Origin: Dermatophagoides farinae
Taxonomy: Eukaryota; Arthropoda; Arachnida; Sarcoptiformes; Pyroglyphidae
Length of the DNA stretch: 64,000 nucleotides
Assembly (NCBI RefSeq): GCF_024713945.1
Contig: NW_027461517.1
Span: 62,001-126,000 of the forward strand
Reading direction: 5' to 3'
Both the position numbers and the translations under genes were made by a program. Each line of letters begins with the position of its first letter. The first letter of the stretch is position 1. The notes beneath the pieces were generated by a model. The model did not search any database and was not told the origin of the DNA. It worked only from the letters and a program-made list of their open reading frames with translations. Below are positions 58,802 to 64,000 of this stretch, piece by piece.

Positions 58802-59389
58802 ATGAATACGCAGCTGGTTTGGAACGTGCAGCCGGTAGATTCATTAACCGGTTCGCTCGAAAAGGAAGGAAAGCCGTTTATTTTATTTGAAAAAAATATC
58901 GTTTACGAAGACAATGACGCTGTAGGCCTTAATAGTTGCAAGTTTCTTTCTGTGTTTGTGATTATCATTCACCAAAACTTTGTTCCATACGTTTTGCTAC
59001 TTTGTGATACCAACAAAAATGGCGACAACGCTTACGGACTGCCGTCTTTTTGGCTTTCGTACACGAACAGCCAAGATGTCGTTATTAATGAGTTTAAAAA
59101 ACGAATTGAAAACAAGCAAAATTTCAAATGCGAGCTTATCGGCACTCTATGGAGAACTTCCAAGTCTTCTGATTTCGTCAGCCTTCTACCTCCACATTGC
59201 AGACAACCATACCAAAGAATCAATTACTACTCTATTATGTACTCAGGCAAATTATCGCTAAAAACGTCTAAAGGAACGAGAATTAAAGGCGCCCCGCTGT
59301 TTCAGCTTGCAATTTTACCTAAAATCTTGAATGTGATCCCTTATTTCGTAAGCAGGTACAAGTTACGGTTTGAATACGAACAACGTTAG
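58802..59389 (+). CDS. NUDT21: Cleavage factor Im 25-kDa subunit (CFIm25/NUDT21)
   Basis: A 195-residue Nudix-fold protein. The strand block VFVIIIHQNFVPYVLLL fits the CFIm25 pattern of VEGVLIVHEHRLPHVLLL. Later come LLPPHCRQPYQRINYYSI, matching the PPHITKPKEHKK area, and the terminal KGAPLFQLAILPKILNVIPY then FVSRYK, where human has [30 protein letters not shown]. CFIm25 binds UGUA upstream of poly(A) sites and helps choose them. The catalytic Nudix box is absent, as in all CFIm25. The gene is absent from budding yeast, so this is a mark of the 3'-end machinery of a wider eukaryote kind. Confidence 0.8.
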   Translation: MNTQLVWNVQPVDSLTGSLEKEGKPFILFEKNIVYEDNDAVGLNSCKFLSVFVIIIHQNFVPYVLLLCDTNKNGDNAYGLPSFWLSYTNSQDVVINEFKKRIENKQNFKCELIGTLWRTSKSSDFVSLLPPHCRQPYQRINYYSIMYSGKLSLKTSKGTRIKGAPLFQLAILPKILNVIPYFVSRYKLRFEYEQR

Positions 59390-59450
59390 TTTTAACCGCC
59401 GAAAAAATAATTAAAAAATTTTCATTTTAGTTTAGAAACATTACTCAACT

Positions 59451-60983
59451 ATGGCTAAGCCAACCAATCGAACAAGAAAAACTCCTTTGGAGGAAAATAT
59501 AAAACATATAAAATCAAAATTAAGCAGTTGTAAAAATCCACCTGCTGAAATAGTCGAGCTTGTCGAAGCGCTTTCTAGAACTGCCACTGTTGACCCGGCC
59601 AAAGATGTGGTTATATACGCTTCTTGCAGCTTTCCTGGACCAAGAAGATTTTCCTCTTTAGCTTACAACAACAAGAATTTATATTTTTACGGCGGTGAAC
59701 ACGATGACGGCAAAAATGCTAAGGCTTTTTCTGACACAATAATCGCTAACTTGAATCAATTAGATTCATGTAAAAAGCTAAGTAGTGAAGTGTTTCCTTT
59801 GTTGAGATCTGGTCACGCGATGGCTAGCTTTGAAGGCGGTTTTTTTATTCATGGAGGTGAATTTTTGTTCGACGATATCAACTTTTGTTACAACGACTTG
59901 TGGTTTTTTGATTACGCAAAGAAAAGATGGTTCGAAATTGAGCTGACTGGAAACGTGCCGGCCGCGCGAAGCGGCCACCGAATGACCTATCATCAAGGAA
60001 TTATTTTCATTTCTTGTGGTTACTCAATGCTGCCTAATGGCGTTATCTCAATATATCACAACGATTTGTACGCAATTAAGCCAACTACAGGAGAATGTAG
60101 ACAAGTCAACGTGCAAATGAAAGGTCGTATTTTCACTCCTCGCAGTGGATGCCTGTTAACTTCTTGGAATGATAAAATAATCGTCCTAGGAGGTTATTCA
60201 TTGTTGGATCTTTCGGAAAATAATTTGCAAGGGTCGTTGAGCAACGAGATGTGGCAGTCAGACATTTCCCACATTATGCGATTGTTTTCTGAACACTCGA
60301 ACCAAGTTATTCCAGCAGAATTGGAACGCATTAGATGGGAAAAAATCCCGAAAACCTTTTTTTACCGCTGCGCCATTGCTTCCACTGTGAATAAAGGATT
60401 ACTGTACATGTTTGGAGGAGTGATTGATGACGACAGAGGCGGTTTGAACCATCAAGTGACTTTCTTTTTCAATGATGTGACTTGCATCGACCTAGCCAAT
60501 AAGACTTTTACTTCGTTAAGCAACAAGGAACAAGACGCGACCGTGACAGCTTTTTGCTGGAAGAACAACATATTCGAGCAGGTGGAAATCCCCGTTATTG
60601 AGTTGCAAAGAGTTTATTCAAAAAACAAAAAGACAAACGCTTCCATTGCTTACAAAACAATTAGAAGTTTCGAGCAAAGCAAGTTGAAAGTAGCTTTCGA
60701 GGAATTGAACATGCCCATTCCGCGAATAGGAGCTTCTATTTTTTACGCCAACAAGTGTATTTATTTATTTGGCGGTAGCCTCGAAGTCAGCAAAAAAAAT
60801 ATGATGTTAAACGACTTTTGGAAGTTTGATTTGCAAACGGCCACCTGGACTCTGCTTAAAAAGTCGGTAGAGCCAGCGCTTAACAAGCGTTCTAACGGTG
60901 ACAAAGAGTCTGAGTCAGAAAGCTCTGACACCTCCGACGAATCCGATTCTGATGACGTCGAGCTCTGCTCTTCTGAAGACTAA
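59451..60983 (+). CDS. Kelch-repeat protein, KLHDC4/Kel3-like
   Basis: A 510-residue protein of about six Kelch repeats with GG pairs: YFYGGEHDDG, FFIHGGEFLF, RSGHRMTYHQG, RSGCLLTSWNDKIIVLGGYS and IYLFGGSLEV. The first repeat is preceded by PGPRRFSSLAYNNKNLYFYGG. The order and the ARSGHRM block fit KLHDC4. The C-terminus is very acidic with alternating Ser, Glu and Asp (SESESSDTSDESDSDDVE). KLHDC4 has no well-defined role; yeast Kel3 is cytoplasmic and its function is unknown. Confidence 0.8.
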   Translation: MAKPTNRTRKTPLEENIKHIKSKLSSCKNPPAEIVELVEALSRTATVDPAKDVVIYASCSFPGPRRFSSLAYNNKNLYFYGGEHDDGKNAKAFSDTIIANLNQLDSCKKLSSEVFPLLRSGHAMASFEGGFFIHGGEFLFDDINFCYNDLWFFDYAKKRWFEIELTGNVPAARSGHRMTYHQGIIFISCGYSMLPNGVISIYHNDLYAIKPTTGECRQVNVQMKGRIFTPRSGCLLTSWNDKIIVLGGYSLLDLSENNLQGSLSNEMWQSDISHIMRLFSEHSNQVIPAELERIRWEKIPKTFFYRCAIASTVNKGLLYMFGGVIDDDRGGLNHQVTFFFNDVTCIDLANKTFTSLSNKEQDATVTAFCWKNNIFEQVEIPVIELQRVYSKNKKTNASIAYKTIRSFEQSKLKVAFEELNMPIPRIGASIFYANKCIYLFGGSLEVSKKNMMLNDFWKFDLQTATWTLLKKSVEPALNKRSNGDKESESESSDTSDESDSDDVELCSSED

Positions 60984-61038
60984 TAATTAGTTTACCCACT
61001 GTGGCTCATAAAAATATAAACAAAGTAAATTGCCGCAA

Positions 61039-61527
61039 TTATGCATTTTTTTCACTCTCTTTTATAGATTCAATTTGTTTTTTTATTCGGTCTAGGTATT
61101 CGTTATAGTCTTTTTTATATATTTGAAACGGTTCTGTCTGAGCTGGAGACAAAATATTTGGGTTGTCGAGTAAATCTTGAATGCCTAACAATATCTGTCG
61201 AACAGTGATGGAAGGCACCCAGTCTTCGTCTTCGTTCAGAATGGACAGACAGACAGTGCCGCTCGGAAACACGTTCGGATGAAATAGCACGGTGTCGAAT
61301 TTGCATTTCGGGGGTTTGATCGGGTAGTCGTCGTCGAAACTCACTAACAAACGGTACCGAGCGCCCGCCCACGGACCCAGACTTTTCCCCGGAACGTAGC
61401 AGATCCATTTGTACAAATCGGGTTTTCCGTTTTCCTTTTTGTCCGGCGTAATTTCAAAATCTTTCAACGGGTTCGTGCGCAAATTGCTTAGTTCCAGCGC
61501 TAAACGACGCCTAGCTATATTAGACAT
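61039..61527 (-). CDS. UBC9: SUMO-conjugating enzyme UBC9
   Basis: A 162-residue E2. It has the UBC9 N-terminus ([16 protein letters not shown]) and [20 protein letters not shown]. The active-site block is [16 protein letters not shown] with catalytic Cys, followed by the UBC9-typical [26 protein letters not shown]. It carries SUMO from E1 to substrates in the nucleus. The G+C content is higher than in nearby genes. It is about five residues longer than human UBC9 at the C-terminus. Confidence 0.95.
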   Translation of the reverse strand: MSNIARRRLALELSNLRTNPLKDFEITPDKKENGKPDLYKWICYVPGKSLGPWAGARYRLLVSFDDDYPIKPPKCKFDTVLFHPNVFPSGTVCLSILNEDEDWVPSITVRQILLGIQDLLDNPNILSPAQTEPFQIYKKDYNEYLDRIKKQIESIKESEKNA

Positions 61528-61756
61528 GCAATTTTAAATGATAAACAAAAAAACCCAGTGAATGGAGGAAAAAGAAAACAGGTTGTTTGATTTTGCAATA
61601 AATCCGAAAAATAAATTTTCTTTTACTAGGTTTTTCCGTTTTGAAAACTGACGATTTAACGAATATCGGTCATTAATATATGAAACACACACCACCATAA
61701 GCAATTTACACAAAAACAGACTAAACTAAAGGTACTACTTTTGAATCAAAAAATCC

Positions 61757-61762
61757 TTTATT
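61757..61762 (-). terminator. Poly(A) signal overlapping the eL43 stop codon
   Basis: On the minus strand the stop codon TAA of eL43 lies inside AATAAA, so the hexamer begins before the stop. The next gene, UBC9, starts about 230 bases further on. Confidence 0.45.
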
Positions 61763-62033
61763 CGTTGGCTTTCTTGAGTCTCAAAATGGTGGATTTGGCA
61801 GAGGCAGCGGCGTCAGTGCCGAGTATCCAAGCTCCTCCGGCGAGCACCTTGTCACATCCTCGGCACTTCCAAATTCCAATGGCTTTGCGCTTGACCGTGT
61901 TCTTTCCGCAAAATACACAGCTGTATTTGGCGTGGGCTGAAGCTTCGAGTTTACGTGAGATTTTACGAAGAGAAGCTCCGTATCTTACTCCGTATTTACC
62001 AGTAATACCGACTTTCTTGGTTCTTCGCGACAT
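61758..62033 (-). CDS. RPL43: 60S ribosomal protein L43 (eL43, L37A)
   Basis: A 91-residue protein, the normal size. It has [19 protein letters not shown] at the start, then a four-cysteine zinc ribbon ([19 protein letters not shown], then GC) at about 39-60, and GGAWILGT. It is a small zinc-binding protein of the large subunit. The base use is that of a highly expressed gene. It is divergent from the peroxiredoxin gene with 120 bases between start codons. Confidence 0.97.
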   Translation of the reverse strand: MSRRTKKVGITGKYGVRYGASLRKISRKLEASAHAKYSCVFCGKNTVKRKAIGIWKCRGCDKVLAGGAWILGTDAAASAKSTILRLKKANE

Positions 62034-62153
62034 TTCTGATTTTTGAAATAATTTTAAATAGCATAATCACGTTTTGTTTTTTTTTGTAATTATTTATAAT
62101 TTTCTCTAATTATTTTTAAATAAAGAAATCAATTATTTTACGTATCGAAAGAA
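62034..62153. promoter_or_regulatory. Short divergent promoter between eL43 and peroxiredoxin
   Basis: The 120 bases are rich in T runs with TATTTATAA-like strings (about 62090-62100). It must serve two likely highly expressed genes. No specific element is proved. Confidence 0.4.
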
Positions 62154-62744
62154 ATGGTCCTTCCAGGTGAACAAGCCCCTCAATTCAAATGTGAAGCCGT
62201 AATGGCTGACGGTAGCTTCGGCACTGTTGATCTAGCCGACTATAAAGGAAAATACGTTGTGCTCTTCTTCTGGCCATACGACTTTACCTTTGTCTGTCCC
62301 ACCGAAATAATCGAATACAACAAACTACACAAGGAATTAAAAGAAAAGAATGCCGTAATTTTGGGATGCTCATGTGACTCCAAATTCGTTCACGCGGCTT
62401 GGAGAAACACTGAAATTAAGAACGGTGGTATCGGAAAGGTCGATTTCCCTCTTCTCGACGACCACAGAGGAGAGATCGTCGACGCTTTCGGTTGTCGTGA
62501 CAAAGTTGAAGGTGTACCGCTCCGCGCTACCTACATCATCAACCCTGATCAGACTGTTCGCCACGTCGAGATCAGCGACTTATCTATTGGACGTTTAACC
62601 AGCTCTGTTGTTCGTGTAATTGAAGCCGACAAGCACGTCACTAAGCACGGTGAAGTCTGTCCCGCTAACTGGAACAAAGACAAACAATCCATGAAGCCCA
62701 CTAGAGAAGGCGTTCAGGAGTACTTAACTAAACACTTAGTTTAA
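62154..62744 (+). CDS. Typical 2-Cys peroxiredoxin
   Basis: A 196-residue protein. The peroxidatic cysteine is in DFTFVCPTEI (about 50), and the resolving one in GEVCPANWN near the end. GGIG is present and the C-terminal helix is EYLTKHLV, where sensitive peroxiredoxins have YF. A second cysteine pair (GCSCDSKF) replaces the usual AVSVDS. It reduces peroxides with thioredoxin as donor. There is no signal or targeting peptide, so it is cytosolic. Codon use points to high expression. Confidence 0.95.
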   Translation: MVLPGEQAPQFKCEAVMADGSFGTVDLADYKGKYVVLFFWPYDFTFVCPTEIIEYNKLHKELKEKNAVILGCSCDSKFVHAAWRNTEIKNGGIGKVDFPLLDDHRGEIVDAFGCRDKVEGVPLRATYIINPDQTVRHVEISDLSIGRLTSSVVRVIEADKHVTKHGEVCPANWNKDKQSMKPTREGVQEYLTKHLV

Positions 62745-62835
62745 GTTATTTTTCTCTTATATTTTTTTTGCATGTAATTTTCTTTTTTAGCAGTTTAGAA
62801 TTCACAATTAACTGATTATGGTATAGATCTAATTC

Positions 62836-64000
62836 ATGAATCCCATGTCATCAAACATTGAAGAAATGGACAAAAAGCATTTAGCCAAGTCCGACTCAGT
62901 ATGTTCTTTTTCGCTCGTAACAAGCCGCGAAAACAGCGAAAAACAATCGCCTAACTCCATAAAATTAGAAGTACGCAAATTCTCTGGTTCGCAAGATTTC
63001 GGAGACGTTCATGTCAATATGTTTGGAATTTTGCCACAAATCGAACATACAGAAAGTCGCATCCCGGCACTCGAGCTCATGCTTTCCGATGATAAACTGT
63101 TGGAATCCATGATTGGTGACATAAAACACCCAGTCATCAGCAAACTAGTTGAAATCATATGCAAATCATCGCAAGAAACCATTATAAGCCAAATAAATTT
63201 CTTTAATAAGCGAGTAGTTGTTAACTCCCAAAACTGGATGCCCCGGGAAGTTGCCGAAGCTCTTACAAAAATATTCTGCGTTTACTGCAAGCAACAGTTT
63301 ATAAAGATCATAGACATAGAGCGAGCGTCAATTAATGTCGTGCAGGACGCTTTTAAGACTCAAAACAGCGTTGGGTCCGACGTGAATGACATTACAAAAT
63401 CAACTAAATCAGAAATCCTTCGGACAGCTTCAATATGTTCAGGTCTTGAAGACAACTTTGTTGATAATGTTTACTTTCAGCAATGGCAACTCATTCATGC
63501 TGTTTTGAAATTGATTAGAAATATTTGTGTCAGTAAGAACATCCAAGCCGTCGTAGAAGATTATCAAATAGGAAAATTTGCCTTCGAACAGTTAATCAAC
63601 TGTTTTGGAGTCTCAGCTGAAAACGCAAAACTGACCTTTCCGGAGTATCATAAGATGCGTACAGCCTTGACGCACACTGTTATTACGCTTCTATCAAATA
63701 TAATGGTCGGTAACAAACCTATTACAGATCATTACTTAAATTACTTTTGGTTTGACAATTTAGAACAGCTGTTCTTGATGTGCAAGGGCGACTCTTATTT
63801 GCTGAATGATTTCATTATGCTAATGCATTCGTTATTTTTTTTTTTGTGCCAAGAGCTTGAAGAAAATATTTTGCCGAGTGTACATAATGAAGCTAACACG
63901 AAAATCGGTGAGCTAGTTGAAAATTTGCGTTTTATATATCAACTTAAGCTTGAGGAATACGATTTTGCAAACGAAAAAATCATTGAAAAGAACAAATTTT
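62836..64000 (+). CDS. N-terminal part of an unidentified protein (cut by window edge)
   Basis: The frame begins at an ATG at 62836 and stays open for 388 codons to the window edge. The first 60 residues are hydrophilic; from about 110 the sequence is predicted helical and of armadillo/HEAT-like composition (KLVEIICKSSQETIISQI, FNKRVVVNSQNW, VLKLIRNICVSKN). A homopolymer T run codes FFFF near 63838. No family is recognised. The full gene must be seen for any call. Confidence 0.6.
   Translation, partial: MNPMSSNIEEMDKKHLAKSDSVCSFSLVTSRENSEKQSPNSIKLEVRKFSGSQDFGDVHVNMFGILPQIEHTESRIPALELMLSDDKLLESMIGDIKHPVISKLVEIICKSSQETIISQINFFNKRVVVNSQNWMPREVAEALTKIFCVYCKQQFIKIIDIERASINVVQDAFKTQNSVGSDVNDITKSTKSEILRTASICSGLEDNFVDNVYFQQWQLIHAVLKLIRNICVSKNIQAVVEDYQIGKFAFEQLINCFGVSAENAKLTFPEYHKMRTALTHTVITLLSNIMVGNKPITDHYLNYFWFDNLEQLFLMCKGDSYLLNDFIMLMHSLFFFLCQELEENILPSVHNEANTKIGELVENLRFIYQLKLEEYDFANEKIIEKNKF

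Noticed and set aside
1-64000. Ciliate-type nuclear code suggested by tiny introns
   Set aside because: TAA, TAG and TGA all serve as stops of recognisable proteins (for example TGA in CWC22, TAA in TPI, TAG in V-ATPase E) and none is read through in conserved cores.
1-64000. Nucleomorph origin
   Set aside because: Genes for V-ATPase, EMC, Dopey, TRAPP, alpha-SNAP and secreted proteins imply a cell with a full endomembrane system.
1-64000. CRISPR arrays, insertion sequences, viral genes, tRNAs and snRNAs
   Set aside because: No spaced repeats, no transposase or reverse transcriptase motifs, no capsid or polymerase genes, and no tRNA T-arm or snRNA core sequences were found by eye.

Overview
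The window is nuclear DNA from a compact, AT-rich, unicellular-type eukaryote. The evidence is a full set of eukaryote-only genes: Prp8, CWC22, an SmB-like protein, mRNA guanylyltransferase, Xrn1-type exonuclease, CFIm25, MCM2, UBC9, EMC7, Dopey, V-ATPase subunit E, alpha-SNAP and cytosolic ribosomal proteins eS7 and eL43. The genetic code is standard, since TAA, TAG and TGA all end recognisable genes. Genes lie tens to a few hundred bases apart, on both strands, with no operons and no mobile elements. Most genes are intronless. Eleven very short introns (26-32 nt, with one of 47 nt) can be placed because they reconnect reading frames, and in several cases restore a known protein. The lineage cannot be fixed from this window. 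Tiny introns, short intergenic spacers and several unrecognised secreted or membrane proteins would fit a reduced, possibly parasitic protist or early-branching fungal relative, but that is inference.

Layout. 1-9.7 kb: a gene tail, CWC22, a Grwd1/Rrb1 WD40 ribosome-assembly chaperone, the capping guanylyltransferase, triosephosphate isomerase, a helix-hairpin-helix protein resembling EME1, a BuGZ-like zinc-finger protein, a coiled-coil protein, alpha-SNAP and ribosomal protein S7. 10-17.4 kb: Rcl1 (18S rRNA processing), a membrane protein, MCM2 and a dynamin-family GTPase. 17.4-23.1 kb: a tiny spliced gene, a GATA-finger protein, a three-exon acidic secreted protein, EMC7, the CCA-adding enzyme and a coiled-coil protein. 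23.1-35 kb: an Xrn1-type exonuclease, a multi-pass membrane protein and Prp8 (7 kb without an intron).

35-47 kb is the least ordinary part: a secreted orphan, an ERD2-like seven-helix protein, Dopey, two convergent secreted orphans and a large ankyrin-repeat membrane protein. 47-55.5 kb: CTP synthase, two large unrecognised proteins, a small helical protein, a TRAPPC6-like protein and a major-facilitator transporter. 56.4-64 kb: V-ATPase subunit E, an LPA acyltransferase, an SmB-like protein, CFIm25, a KLHDC4-type Kelch protein, UBC9, eL43, a 2-Cys peroxiredoxin and a gene that runs off the end.

How the genes fit together. Several act in mRNA life (capping, splicing, 3'-end formation, decay), in ribosome assembly (Rrb1, Rcl1, S7, L43) and in ER/Golgi/endosome traffic (alpha-SNAP, EMC7, ERD2-like, Dopey, TRAPPC6-like, V-ATPase). 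They are ordinary housekeeping genes, not a functional cluster. The main distinctive biology is the intron set: very small, biased to the 5' end of genes, and, where the length is a multiple of three, always carrying an in-frame stop.
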